DNA of 64,000 nucleotides from Plectrocnemia conspersa (lineage: Eukaryota; Arthropoda; Insecta; Trichoptera; Polycentropodidae): assembly GCA_009617715.1 (NCBI GenBank), contig VTFK01000506.1:124001-188000 (forward strand), read 5' to 3'. Under the pieces are notes generated by a model. That model had not been told where the DNA came from. It did no database searches and was given only the letters and a program-made list of their open reading frames with translations. Positions within the stretch are counted from its first letter, which is position 1. Every line of letters begins with the position of its first letter. Below are positions 48,145 through 60,717 of this stretch, piece by piece. The position numbers and the translations under genes were made by a program.

Positions 48145-48707
48145 TAGAGTACGCTCGGGATAAGGATTCCGGTTTGTTATTGTGTGCGTGAACTGTGTGG
48201 CTCAAAACAATTTCGCTCAGAATATTTAATTTTTTTATTTTAAAAGAAAATATATGTTTATTTAACATACATACATCTGAGCTAAGTTGGAAATTTCAAC
48301 GGACAATTAAAAATATATTATATAATCGAAGACACCAAACATTGATGTCATTAATTAAATATTTGCAAAATTCAAAATCTTTCACTAGTCAAAAAAATAA
48401 TGAAGTCCTTAGCTATTCTTCAAAAGCAAAAAGATATAAAATGAGGAAAGAAATTATTCGCAGATTGTTTAATAGCTCGACGACTATATTAAATTATTAG
48501 AATCCATTGGATAAATTAAAAAATTATCATTGGCGCAACGATAAGAATAATAACTTTTTTAAGCCTTACAGAGAATAGTGTAAAAAAACCAACAACGTAC
48601 GGATTAATGGAAAAATAATTAAAATATTTTAATTCACGGTAAGAGAACGAATAACTTACAGTGTATATATTTGAAGCCTTTGATATCAATTAACCCAGAT
48701 ATGCCCA
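48145..48707 (+). mobile_element. TIR transposon copy 2, right part missing
   Basis: It starts after TA (48145..48146) with the 44-bp terminal repeat (48147..48190), identical to the right repeat of copy 1. It is collinear with copy 1 (inverted) through the 101-codon frame and the gcgcaacgataagaat, gtacggattaatgg and gatatcaa segments, to the nested TTAACCCAGATATGCCCA. After 48707 the similarity stops and no second terminal repeat is present. Confidence 0.85.
48195..48500 (+). CDS. 101-codon conserved ORF inside TIR element copy 2
   Basis: Same length and start as the frame in copy 1 (9108..9413), with 12 amino-acid changes, mostly conservative (K/N, Q/R, I/L, A/S, F/L). It includes SELSWKFQRTIKNI and KEIIRRLFNS. 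The start codon lies four bases inside the inner edge of the terminal repeat. No recognised domain. It may be the remaining terminal part of a transposase that was once longer. Confidence 0.5.
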   Translation: MWLKTISLRIFNFFILKENICLFNIHTSELSWKFQRTIKNILYNRRHQTLMSLIKYLQNSKSFTSQKNNEVLSYSSKAKRYKMRKEIIRRLFNSSTTILNY

Positions 48708-50370
48708 TGTTTGCAACAATAACAGTTTCGCGTACCCGAAAGTACACCGACGCCAAATTGCCTTGTTATTTTTTATTCTTACACAACATATACATATGCA
48801 TATATATTTTATTTATAGTACTTAAATGCTGCTTTTAAAGCATACAATTCGATATTTCGGCAGTGATGCAACTACTACTTCTACTACTACTGAATAATAT
48901 AAAAACATATTAGTAGATATTAAATCTACATACACACTTTCATGCTAATGAAATTTCACCAGAAATTTTCTTAATTGGTTCATTTATTAATTTTATTTTT
49001 GCTTAAAATTTAAACTGGATGAATAAGTTTTGGAAATGCTGAATCTATATTTTCAAAATATACGCTTGGGATTCGCAGTATATTATTATTATCGTCGTAG
49101 AAAGAGCGCTATTAAGTTTATAATGGGATACATGGGGACAATGACGCCATAAGCGGAAAACAGATACGAATCTCCCCTTTCATCCTTTATACAGAAACGC
49201 ACTTATCGAAAGTTATGAAAATAAGTGATCGCAGATAAAAAAAGTATATAAATTGATAATTTAATAAACTAGTAGCTTCAGCGCCTTTTAATATTTGAAA
49301 GATCGAAAACGTTTAATTAAAATTGTTGCGCTCAAGCCGTTTGGAATAAATTAGAGAGTCGGCGCGTTGAAAAGCGATTTTTCTTCTTTTTATAAAATTC
49401 ATTTCCTTTTTTGTCTTCTGCTATTCCCCCACAGGCGACGGGAAAGTTACGGGAGTGACAGCAGGAAATGAATACATGAAATAGTGCCGAACCCGTTGTG
49501 GGACAGGACGCTTACAGAATTTAATAAATAGTAAAGAAACCACAATTTAAATTGTATAACACTGTGTTTAAAGTAAACTTTTATTTAGTTAAAAAATAAT
49601 TTATGAAGTTATGTTAATATATTAACTAAATAAATATTATTTTTAATTTAATTAACTGTAAAATAAGCTTATGAAAATATTTTATAGCAATTTAAAACAT
49701 CCCTTAAATCCCGAATCATATATATTTCGCTTTCCGAAACATTTCATAATACAATGTATCTCAAATATTATATTAAAATTATTTATTCACGTAAAATTAT
49801 ATCTAAATATATTCAATAATTTTAAATATAATATATTTTAATGAAAAATCTCGTTATAAGTAGATCCAAAAATAGAATTTAATGTGTCGATTGTAAATTT
49901 TGTTTATTTAAAGATTATAATAAAATCGATTTTATCTTAGAGAGTTGTGTTCAAGAAAGTTATGGTAATGAAGGGATAAAGAAAATATTACGAAAGTAAT
50001 TTTAAAGGTACAGCGCAAAAATATACATCAAATGTTTTTTTAATATTTCCTATAAGTATTTTGAATTTTAAATTTCAATATTTTACAGAAATCTTTGACG
50101 TATGAAAAGTTACATAAGAAAAATATATTAATTGTTTTTAAAAAAAAATAAAATTATTTTAGTTTTTTCAAATAAAAATATTATATTTTAGTTTTTTTAA
50201 TATATAAATCTTTTTTGCTTAAATGATATCAACATTGAATGGCAAAACAAGTGTATTTGTTACACCGACGCACGTGACGACCGGAGTTTTGAACAATTGA
50301 CCCCAATAAAAAAAAAGTCAGTGTCTTCACAAATATAAAGGAGTGCTACTTGTATTGACAGTAGGTGTAA
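48708..50370. other. AT-rich with a GC-richer patch (49130-49500)
   Basis: The patch has no splice-supported exon. The rest is AT-rich. Confidence 0.35.
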
Positions 50371-50375
50371 CGTAC

Positions 50376-51092
50376 TACAGTGGAACCTCGATTTTCGGAT
50401 TGTTCAAATTAAGCAACAAAACGCTTAAATAAAAAACAGATGCTTCGACGATTATTGCTAGCAGACGAAAATAATAAATAAACCGTTTTCAGCTTCCATA
50501 AAAAAATAAATTTAAAAGACCGTTGCCACATGGCAGCAGAGAGTTGGATTTCTATAGATGTATCAACTTTTGAAAAATCATGGAACAAAATTTTGAAAAA
50601 ACCATTAGTAAATTCCAGCAACACAGTAGAAAGTGGTATAGGAGACTTTGCGGAAGTAGTTGTACAAATTTCAATATAAGCTGAATGTAACGAAGAAGAT
50701 GTAACTGAATCCTGGATTCCAAATTTTAATGATGAGAAAATAATTAAAGAAATATCTGCCTTAGATGAACAAGATCGGGATGACGAAGAAGAGATTTGCG
50801 AAGCAAAAGATATTGGTCCTACACATTCTGAAGCTTTTCAGTGTTTAGATGTCGCTACGAAGTAGTAAGAGTGCCAAAAAGAGTGTAACTATGGACAACT
50901 TATATGTCTTGAAAGCATTCGCGATTTAGCAGCTTCAAAAAGAACAGCTAGCTTTAAGCAAAAATTGATAATTAAATTTCTTAATAAAAAATGATTTAAT
51001 ATTGAAGCTCTTTCACTGTCAATTGTATTTATTTTCGATTATCCGGACTATCTCCATCCTTTATTAGTCCGGATAATCGATGTTTTACTGTA
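50376..51092 (+). mobile_element. Tigger-like element with TA duplication
   Basis: The element is 50378..51090 (713 bp) between TA pairs. The left end is CAGTGGAACCTCGATTTTCGG and the right end in reverse is CAGTAAAACATCGATTATCCGG. Both are classic Tigger termini. Inside, on the plus strand, is the decayed C-terminal part of a Tigger/jerky-type transposase. The N-terminal DNA-binding and DDE regions are deleted, so the copy is not autonomous. Confidence 0.92.
50440..50875 (+). pseudogene. Tigger/jerky-type transposase, C-terminal relic
   Basis: In one plus-strand frame I read FHKKINLKDRCHMAAESW, then STFEKSWNKIL, a stop at about 50677, then TESWIPNFNDEKIIKEI, an acidic DEQDRDDEEE stretch, and HSEAFQCLD before a final stop at about 50865. 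This follows the order of Tigger transposases after the catalytic core: tryptophan-containing linker, AWxSI, W-K-L, then an acidic tail. An additional stop lies near 50480. The catalytic DDD region is absent. Confidence 0.85.
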
Positions 51093-52540
51093 CTTTAATT
51101 ATAAGTGCTCAATGATAGCATCGCTAAATTATGACTGTTACACAAAAACGTTATAATAAAATTAATCTGTTTCCTATCTCTAATTATCACATTAGTACAA
51201 ACGTTGAGAGTAGGACGAAAAAAATAATCTTTACTATTTTAAATGCGTTTATAAGCGCGTATATTACAAGCTTTCATAAAAAAATTTCACTAGAAACTTA
51301 TAATAATGTCCAAAATATATGATAATCAGAAACTTTTTTTGCGTTTAGCTAAAACAAAGTCAAAGATTATAGAAAAAAAATACATTTAAAAATAAAAGCC
51401 ACAAATAAGGCAAGACCACACAAAATTTACGCGATTTTTTTAACTATTATATATACATTTTTTTAGTGATAAATTTATTGTATTAACAGAAAATAGAAAC
51501 TAAATTTATAATATATAAATATGGTTGTTTTTCTGATATATTTGTATTAAGCAGTTACAAACGTAACCCCTCTTTTTATGCAAGATCGGTCAAATTTACT
51601 GTAATATTTTGACCAATTAATCATTGACAAGCTATTTACTTGACCTTAGCTTTATTTAAAATGTATTGGGCCATATGAAAAATAAATTTGATAAATATTC
51701 AAACCATAAAAAAATGTGTCAATAATACGTCTAGCCGAATTCAATCTGTATTTAGTCAAAGGGAGACATATAATAATAATTTATATTTACTACCGATAAT
51801 GGTTGCGGTAAAATGAACGTGAAATAATAGAGCAGTTATGCATTTCTGCGCCGAAATAGAATAAAACCGTTATACGAACTTCAACCTAAAAACGCATTTA
51901 AAATACATGGTTTAACTATTGTTGCTAGAATTACTTCACATATTTTATAAATAAGCAATAAGTCGGAAAATAAATATATCACAAAAAAAATTATAGCTCC
52001 ATCCCAAATCATTTACATTGCTCAAAGATTAGAGAACTGGAAGGAATGTTGGACTCATCTCATTCCTTGATAGTAAAAACTTTTAACAAGAAGTAAAACT
52101 TTCATCACTTTGGTTCTAATTTGCACTAAGTGACCGAGACTTTCACTTTGACTATCCGAATCTGAATCTGCAAGAGTTCAGCCTGAATTTCAGAATAGCT
52201 CGGAGACTGCAATAACGCAGCATAGCACATATGATATATTCATTATAATTTTACAAAATCTATATGTAATATAAAATATAATAATATGTGTTGTTAAATA
52301 ATAATTTATTTTGCATGTTTTTGTCAATAAAAATATTTGTCTCTAGATTTCATGGTACATACACAAATAATCTGTTAAAATGATATATGATCTTATTTTA
52401 AATATATGCGGCAAAAAATCGTTCTTGAATACCCTCATTTGATATGCAATAATAAAAATAATTACAATTAAGACGAAGATTATATTTGAATGAAAATAAC
52501 ACTGTAAATACAAAAATTAGGTAATTAAAGAATCACCTTG
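51093..52540. other. AT-rich stretch, no feature seen
   Basis: The frame at 51131..51322 has no supporting context. Confidence 0.45.
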
Positions 52541-52734
52541 CGTTTTAGGTATTAGAGTCACCGCGTTTAGCAGACGAGAAGAATACAAAGAAGGATTATT
52601 TTTATCCATGACATTATTTTTTGTACATATCCCCTTATTCTCGGTTATTCTTGGAAGGGTCGTTCAGAAATATTAAAAATTTCGCGTTATTATCTGTTTT
52701 GTCGTACAATTTTTTTTTTTTTCACCCCCATCAG

Positions 52735-52846
52735 CACCTATTGTGGAAGGGATAATAAGACCGCGTCTGGGATAATGTGTTTTGTAATGGCATACAGCCA
52801 CCCAGCAAAACCGTACAAGACGACACGCGTTGTTTTCGGCTCGAGG
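52735..52846 (+). CDS. Candidate internal exon, plus strand
   Basis: The splice sites are near-ideal: a run of 12 T followed by cacccccatcag ends at 52734, and GAGG|gtgagt starts at 52847. Only one frame is open: one leftover base, 37 codons, ending in phase 0. It includes TYCGRDNKTASGIMCF, MAYSHPAKPYKTTR and VVFGSR. The start phase fits the end of the exon at 46897..47030. It lies in a GC-richer island (52540..53060). I do not recognise the family. A minus-strand frame over the same bases lacks splice support. Confidence 0.48.
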
Positions 52847-53079
52847 GTGAGTTTGGCCAAATTGCAGAATAAAAGTAACAAACGACCAGTGCCGTTATGG
52901 GCCAAAGCCTCGCCACGTTTGGGCTGCAGTCATACCGAACTCAATAACCGCTAACCGCCCCAAGGGTATAATCGTTAACTCATAATTGTGGAAAATTTTA
53001 TAAGCGCGCACACCCGTAAAAATATTGTACATGATATCGTCGTAATGTTGTGGCCTTTGGCATATTAAACTTTGTATGT

Positions 53080-53999
53080 AATACATATAATAATTTAATA
53101 TTATTGAAAATGAAAAGTGAGTAATGTGATATATAGTTATAACATGACCTGTTATACCACTTACTTAAACAAATATTCTTACTGCGAGCGTTACTCCCTC
53201 TCTAGCAAAAGCTCTTAAGCAAAAATGAACAGTAAAAAAAATAATTTAATAAGTAAAAATTAAGAAAATGATTTTACATATATTTACTATATAGATATCT
53301 ATCTAAAAAAAATTGTTTATTTTTATTACAATTTAGATATAATACTAAATTGCGAAATTTGTATAAATCAGCTAAAAATGATTCTTGGTTATTTGATTAT
53401 TGATTATTTTTTATTGTAGCATATAAATAAATACGCGTTTTATATGCCTTATATATTATATGTGGATCTGAAAATTTATAGTATTATTTAAGTAGATATA
53501 TTCATTGCATAATCTCACTAAAAAATACTACTTAAAGATGCATTTTAAAATAAAATATATAATTAATCTTTAGAGATATGCAAAATTCATTCAACTAATA
53601 TTTCAGAATAAATACATAATATTAAACATTAAAAATTTAAATGTCATTTGTAAGAAGCAGAAAATAATTTTTCTTTGGCATATTATAGTTTTGACATAAA
53701 TATTTATATAGCATATTTAATTACATACGTATCTGTATACCACTTATGTAATTAAACATGCAACAAATGAGGCAAAGTCCATGTATCATAAATAACATCT
53801 GCTTTAACAAGTTTTACTTGAAAGTTAGAGCATAGTTACATTATTTATATGCCTCTTAAAAACTCGCTTTAAATCACTTTCTTTTTTTATTGTTTTAACT
53901 ACAAAGCACACAGCCATGATCTTTATACATAATTATATTATATAAGTACAAAAAGTACAGAAAATGTTAATTAAATATTAAAAATATAATTATCATTAT
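53080..53999. other. AT-rich stretch, no feature seen
   Basis: Nothing recognisable. Confidence 0.5.
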
Positions 54000-54240
54000 A
54001 ACGACGAAGTTCCCGTTATGAGATTCGAAATGAAACTCCACAAGATTGAATGGTCGGAAAAATAATATGCCGTTGTTTATAGAAGTCTCCGCCGTTGTGT
54101 TCTCGCGGCTAATGAAGTTTTCATTTTCGCTGATGTATAATTTTCCGGGACGTTTTTATGATAGAAAAAATAGCCTTATTAACAGCCGGGGGATAGGAAG
54201 AGAGAAACCCAGCTCGGCTTCAAGTTTTTATTAAAATACA
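54000..54240. other. GC-richer island, possible regulatory DNA
   Basis: A 62-codon plus frame (54046..54234) lacks splice sites and poly(A) context. Function unknown. Confidence 0.25.
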
Positions 54241-54748
54241 CACCCACTTTTGTATTATACGTATATAATTGTGCAAGCCTCGATGGTGGCTTGTCTTTAT
54301 TATTTGCAATCATAATTATAGCGTTATAAGGCTTCACAATGCCGCATGCTTCGTATAATCAACTTTGGACGTAGTTTTAATACTTAATTACATTTTAAAT
54401 GAGTGATTTTATTTATAAATTTATTCATAAACGAAAGCTTTGAAAGGATTTTAATTTTGTCACGTTTTTATTATTTGATCGAATATCTTTGAACTCATCA
54501 GTTGTCATCGTCCATCTTAAAAATTGTCGATCAAACTTCGAGCTTATCATTCAAGTGTACGTTGAGGGAGGAATCGTGATTCTCTGAATAATGAATTATT
54601 GTGATTTTTACAGAAATTGCTTTTGAAATAAATATTGATGAAATTTGATTTAAAAATAAATATTTAGGATATTCAAGTAAAAAATATTTTTTTTAAAACC
54701 TAATCTATAATAATTGATCGGAATTATAATTATGTAATAAACATTAAT

Positions 54749-54774
54749 TGCGATCTCATGGACATGAGATCGCA
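54749..54774. repeat. Perfect hairpin, 12-bp arms, 2-nt loop
   Basis: TGCGATCTCATG, GA, CATGAGATCGCA. Shorter than the two 42-bp hairpins but equally perfect. Confidence 0.85.
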
Positions 54775-54779
54775 TTTGC

Positions 54780-55750
54780 ACCCAAATATTAGTAATTTAC
54801 TTTTTTTTATTTGTCGTTCTGAAGGATCACATCATTTTACTTTAAATACAGTACTATAAATTTTCTAATTAAAAACTTTTATTTTTGATGTTAAAAATTT
54901 AATAAGAATTTTAATAAGATAAGAAAAATATCGTAGATAATAATGTTTTAACTACTACGTATGACGCGTATTTTTATAAATTATAATAGTTGTGGTTCTT
55001 ACCCGGCGACGCCTGGGATTAAAACTTAACGTAAATAAACCTATGATTATTTCGAGGGTTGTATTTACAAACATAGATCAAGAGGTGTTGCTGTGGAAAG
55101 AGTAGACAAATATAACCTTACTCAATGTCAAAGGGATTATTTTTTTAGGCTTTGGAGTAATTCATTTTAAAAGCACTCTCTTAATAGGCAAAACAATACA
55201 AATATACACAAAAGGAGTAACATAGAAATAGAGGCAAGCAACTTCTCTGCTTGAATAATACGTTCGAGTTACGTATTCTTATATGTCTTATTCGTTGTAT
55301 GCAAAATCTCCTAATAAATAAACAATACGAATACACACAAAAACTAAAAAATAAATAGAAACAAACATTTCCCTTTCGATTTATGCAAAATTTATTTGGG
55401 AAAGTCACAGATGATTTTTTTAAGCAATTGTCGCAATTTGTAAGACATTAGGACTTGTGAAATTTACTATAGTTTGAGAATTTGAAGAGCAAGGATACTA
55501 AAATAAATTTGGCAAATGTAACTTTTCTAGTTAGCCGAGGTACTATTTATATATTTAATGGAAAAACTAGGCCAGTTAATCGAAAAAAATATAAAGATAT
55601 GATGGATTTATTGTCTTATATAGCCCCCATATATCATGTATACTTCAAAAATGTGTACCATCTTAATTAAAAAAATAATAGTAATATTCCTATTTAGGTA
55701 TTTTGTAATGTTATTGTGTGCCATGTATATAGCTATGATACTTCTAATAA
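54780..55750. other. AT-rich stretch, no feature seen
   Basis: The frames at 55181..55408 and 55482..55670 have no context. Confidence 0.4.
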
Positions 55751-55905
55751 TTAATACAGTGAAATTTCAGTATAGAAAAGCTCATAGGACCAAAGAAAAA
55801 TTCGTTACACTGAAAATTTCATTTATTGAATGTAAGGAAGATGATATATTTTTATTTAATTTTTAATTACCATATTACTACAGCATTTATCAAAATAATA
55901 TTTTA

Positions 55906-56983
55906 TGCCTGCACTACACTCTCTGGAAGTTGTCCGAACCGAAGTTACTACTGAAGTCGGCCAAAACCTACGACTTCGAGTAAGCAACAACATGTCGCAA
56001 ATTTCATATGCCGTCCGAACGGCGGCTTCTGTCACGTACAGCCGGCATATTTGCGCACGATCGAAAAATGTGCCAAATAATCGCAATATTTAAAATGTCG
56101 TATTATTCAAATTACGCTACTGATAATTATAAAAGTTTTTGTGGGCACTCACCAATACAATATCAGTTAAAACTTTTCGGTCGTAAATATTCAATTTACG
56201 CAAAATCTTTGTCGGCTTTTGCAAAATGCCATAAGTCATAAAAATGATACTTCAGAATACAAACACCACATCTGTGACTATCCTAGAATTTGTCGCCATT
56301 AAATAAGAATTCGTTATGGTGTGACATTTATATAAGCCGATCTAAGAAAATACATTATAATATTTTAAACGATTTTTTTTAACAAAATCAAGTTTCACTA
56401 ATTATTTTTTAATTATTTAATTTTATATAAAAAAAAATATATTAACGATATCTGTTAAAAGAATATACTATCAAAAATATAATTAATCCCTTTTGGTGCC
56501 CTAAAATATTCAACTATGTAAGTAAGAGTCTGTTGAAGTCCCTGATAAGCATGTGGTATTATAATTTGACCACTTGACCACGATGCAGCGCTCGACATGC
56601 GTGTTGACCATAAGACACCTACGCATATACTGAAATTGAACCGAGTTACTCGTTCTATCTCAGTTTGCGAAACACCATATCATTATGACTTAACACGCGA
56701 GAGAGAGAGAGAAAAGGAAGTATCTCACCGCTTGCGCTTGAAAGAGCAGCTCCGACTTCGGTTCCTTTGACTCCGGTTCTTTTGCCGACAATGTTCGGAA
56801 GCGCTCAAAGCAATTCAACTAAATTACTCTCACTTTAACTCTCGTTCTCGGTAATCTCGGACAACTTCTGAGAGATTTTAGAGCGGACAGAACCGAACTC
56901 GATCGAATTAACTCCGAAGTAACTCACTATATTCTCCGTCCTTGACCAACCTTGCCCAACTTCTAGAGAGTGTAGTGCAGGCA
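55906..56983. mobile_element. Nested TIR element with TTA target duplication
   Basis: It starts TGCCTGCACTACACTCTCT and ends with the reverse complement of the same (AGAGAGTGTAGTGCAGGCA). The flanks are TTA on both sides (55903..55905, 56984..56986). A 3-bp TTA duplication fits PIF/Harbinger. The termini are not otherwise diagnostic. The right third is GC-richer and rich in CCGAACTC / CCGAAGT motifs. It has no transposase, so it is a non-autonomous copy. Confidence 0.7.
56689..56740. mobile_element. Fragment of the hAT foldback MITE family, inside the nested element
   Basis: cttaacacgcg, a (GA)n run, then GTATCTCACCGC..GCGCTTG matches the right arm of 4725..4894 and of 15846..15945. Only the right arm is present. 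Confidence 0.5.
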
Positions 56984-57297
56984 TTACAAAATCGTGCTAT
57001 ATAGTCGATACTATAATGAACACAATAAAATTTGTTAAAAAAAGTTTTATAAAACAAGTTTGGGAATCGGTGAAACACTTCGAATGTCGCTTGTGAATCA
57101 AGGACGAACTAAATTCGGGTAAATATTGTGTCAATTTATAACGTCATTTTTAAATTCGGATCAAAATATTCGGTATACTGAGATCATTCTTCGTTACAAT
57201 GAACACGTTTTGTATGAATTTTTTTAATACAAAGTGAAGATTCGTTATTTTGGGAATTTTATTATTACGGTATTCGTTACAAAGAGATTTCACTGTA

Positions 57298-57985
57298 TTA
57301 AGCTTTTTATTTAATGCATTGATATGAAATAGAAAAGTAAAGAAATAAATTATTCTATTTTTTCTTATCACAATTAAGCTCTTAAAAACCGGAAATCAAC
57401 ATTTTTATAAAATCATTGCTTTTGAAAGTGAGATAAGTCCATAGGGCCATTTTAAAAACTTGTTTTTTGTTAAAATAACGCAAATATAATTATTGCATAT
57501 GAAATTTTTATGAAAAAAGAGCAATATAAATTAAGTATATAATAACTTTTTAATAATTTTAGATTAGTTCGAAAGCAAACCATTAATTATCCAACAATAT
57601 CTTAATACGGACTTGCCTCACTTTGAAAATCAACGGCTCATATATCAATACATATATAGTACTGAAACTCTGAGGTGCTTTAAAATATAATCAAAAGCAA
57701 TTAAAGATATAATAATCCAACAAAAAGGTTTATATAATCAAAATTTGATATTTGATAATAAATTAAAAATATTTGCTATACAGTAAAAACCGTAAGGAAA
57801 AAACATTTATTTTCGATCTATCTACAAAAATAATTATACTATATAAATAAACTTTTTAAATATATTTCCTTAAACTTGAAGTAAGAAATTAGTTATTATT
57901 TTTCGGAGAAATTTTAGTCCCATTTTAAAAATAGATTTATGATATAAATCAGAAATATTTGAACAATGTAATATTTGTAAGTATT
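57298..57985. other. AT-rich stretch, no feature seen
   Basis: Nothing recognisable. Confidence 0.5.
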
Positions 57986-57987
57986 TT

Positions 57988-58340
57988 TTATTTACAAGTT
58001 GTAATGTATTTTCTGCGACTCACAATTACGTTTTTATGTTTATTTATTACCTTTATTTTAAATATGACAAAGTCGTAACTTTTCAATCTGAACAACGACA
58101 TGTAACGCAATCCAGCTTGACGAGCTCGTAACGCGTTAACAACCACACATAAAATCAACGAGAATAAATTGAGGCGTAAATATATGAGGCGCGCACATAA
58201 CTTCTTCGATAAAAGTCCATAAAGAACAATTCCCAGCCAACAAAACCCACTCTGTTGGCGAGAATATTTTTTTTCGCCCTCCCCTAACCATGTAAACACC
58301 CCGGCGATATTACCCTTCGTTAAATTTATTACGCAGTCAA
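57988..58340. other. GC-richer island with a 103-codon minus frame
   Basis: The minus frame at 57988..58299 (starts MFTWLGEGEKKYSRQ) is Leu/Arg-rich and has no splice support. I treat it as chance within possible regulatory DNA. Confidence 0.25.
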
Positions 58341-58639
58341 CATATTATTTACCACCGACGCTGTATTACACATTGGTTTAAGGCTTTGCGAAGAAAATGT
58401 CTGTGGATTTTCAAGAATAAAATTTTATCCTGAACACCGTCGTAGTAATTAGATTTGCTTTCAGTACATAACTTAGTATGAAATAGAAACTTGAACACTT
58501 CATAGGCTAAGCCAAATAATCTGTTATTATGTATTTGAAATATTAACATACAAATATATCAAGAAAATGTGTATGAGGTTTAAGGAATCAAATATTATTC
58601 TTCTCATGTATACTGAATAAATGCAGTTTTAGGGAGATT

Positions 58640-59100
58640 ATCGCACTGATTTTTATATGCTGGTTTCAAGCCCCTCGATATGATTTTCCAGTTTAGTTTT
58701 ATATTCAATAATTAATGGTTGTGAAGATGATAAGTAGAAACAAATAAAATAGAAGATTATCAAATGCCTATCTTTTTTATTCGCAATGGGAAAAAATGTA
58801 ACAAAAAGGTCAAACCGCACATTTGAACCCCTTCCTGTCGGCATTTTTAATTTTCCAAGCTGATAATGAACCCGGGAAAAAATACACGAAGGTCAGGAAA
58901 TAACATCGCGATAAGAACTCGCTTTAATAAAGCGCCAACGAGGCTCTGCGATAAATGGACAACAGAGTGTATACTAATATCGTCCAATTATTTTTTATGG
59001 TTTAAGTACGGCGTTAGCTCTTTTTATTGCGCGAAATGTGTACATCATCGTTTGCGGCGCCAAGATACGGAAATTATTTCAGGAGAATAGTCGTTAATGG
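58640..59100. other. GC-richer island, possible regulatory DNA
   Basis: Contains a plus frame at 58866..59090 with no splice sites. Function unknown. Confidence 0.25.
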
Positions 59101-60717
59101 TATAATGTTATTAAAACCTAGACTAAATTGCCCACAGCGTAAGAAAATACCTGTATACGTTGCATACAATATATCTAGCTTTAAATATGGAACTATATTA
59201 TAATTAATAAGAACGATGAATCATCATAATAATGTTATACAAACTTTTGCTATTAATAATTTTTTTGCAAAAAAAAACTTCGTGTGTTCATATTTCTTAT
59301 TATGTATCGTTTTTTAGACTGTCTTGATTTTTTTAAATTGAAAGAAATAGTCATTTAAAAACTGTCTTGTTCATGGCGTACGCAGAAAAAGAATCATCTC
59401 GGAATCACTTGAGTTCTGCGCCTTCTATTTTTTTAAAACGGTTTCATCACGCCTTTTATATCTAACATAGTTGTCCTATCAAAGACGTTGAAAAGTCGTT
59501 CAAAATTCGAGTTTTGTAGCAGATTCCACATTAAATACTGTAGCTAACATTTGCCACAAGAAAGTAGATAAATTCTGCTGCTTAAAACTAAATAAAATTG
59601 ACTTTTTAGAAAGATTAAAATGGTGGCTTGTTCGAGTATATTTCAGTGAATTATCCAAATCTTGGAAATTTTAGTTTCAAGAAACCATTTACCTTTGTAA
59701 ACGGCAAATATACATGGACTGGAACAGTATACATTATCGCTAAAGCTTTTCCTCGAATTGTTGTTGCTTCTAAATGTCTCAAACGATACATTCATGCCAT
59801 AAAAGTAGCTTAAATAAAAGCATAAAGAAACAGTTTATACAGTCGACCTTTGAAAAAACTCATTGAAAATGCGTTTCAAAGCATGCACGAATGTTTGAGA
59901 GCACTAAAAAAATACATGTATATAGGTTGCGACTGGTGAAACGTGGCCGAATTAGAACAAATATAAACAAAAGCGTTCACGTGTATATAACATATGCACA
60001 CAAGTGTACGTATCATATATAAAAGGCAAATAGAGGTTGTAATTACAAAGATATGGATATTTGAGTTGTACACGCCCGGTCCACTGCCCCGTTTTAATAA
60101 CGCGGTATGAATTTAAATATCTTCGCATTTAATCACGTTTGAAACAAACCGCTGTGGTCGTATAATAAACCTTATTTGTGGAGCTTAATCTTGGATAATT
60201 ACAAAAATAATAGAATTTGTGTAAAACGTGAAAGTCAAGTACGAATACCCCCAAAGTTGTCTGATTATAATTAAGGTAACAAAAATCGTTTTAAGTTTGA
60301 TTAATTTCGTGAGCAAATTTCTAAATGTCGATTATTTATTAAATAAAGTCTTTAAAATATTGCACAAACTGTATATTTTGTCAAAAATTAGTTAAATATC
60401 TACTAGACTTAATAATTTTCTATTCGAACATTTTTTCTATTTTTATAATTAAATACTATTTAAACAAAATAAAAAAAATAGTTTATAATATAAATTATAA
60501 CTTAATATTAGTGTATAATAGTGGCAAAAAATTAGCCATGTAAAAACTTTGTGATTATAAAAGCAAACTCGTGCCAGGTTTTATGCCAATAGCACAAATA
60601 CCATTTTCTTTACTTCCTAATGATATTATTTCACAGAATATTTTTTTTATTTATGTAAAAGGTTTTTAAAAAAATCACGTCTTTCAGCTTTGACTTACAA
60701 CAATCTAAACTCATATA
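59101..60717. other. Mostly AT-rich, two slightly GC-richer patches (59370-59560, 59930-60170)
   Basis: The frame at 59628..59813 reads more like protein than its neighbours (FTFVNGKYTWTGTVYI) but lacks splice or start context. No call. Confidence 0.3.

Larger units (their letters stand above)
55755..57297. mobile_element. Pogo-like element with TA duplication, carrying a nested element
   Basis: The element is 55757..57295 (1539 bp) between TA pairs. The ends are CAGTGAAATTTCAG and, in reverse, CAGTGAAATCTCTT, and the subterminal parts contain TTCGTTAC..GAA motifs. These fit pogo-type elements. About 1.08 kb of it is a second element (55906..56983). No transposase was recognised in the remaining sequence. 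A partial relative without the nested insert lies at 61126..61262. Confidence 0.75.

Noticed and set aside
57988..58299. 103-codon minus frame
   Set aside because: Arg/Leu-rich frame in a GC-richer island with no splice sites. Likely chance.
59628..59813. 61-codon plus frame as a gene
   Set aside because: No promoter, splice site or similarity. Neighbouring frames are equally long by chance.
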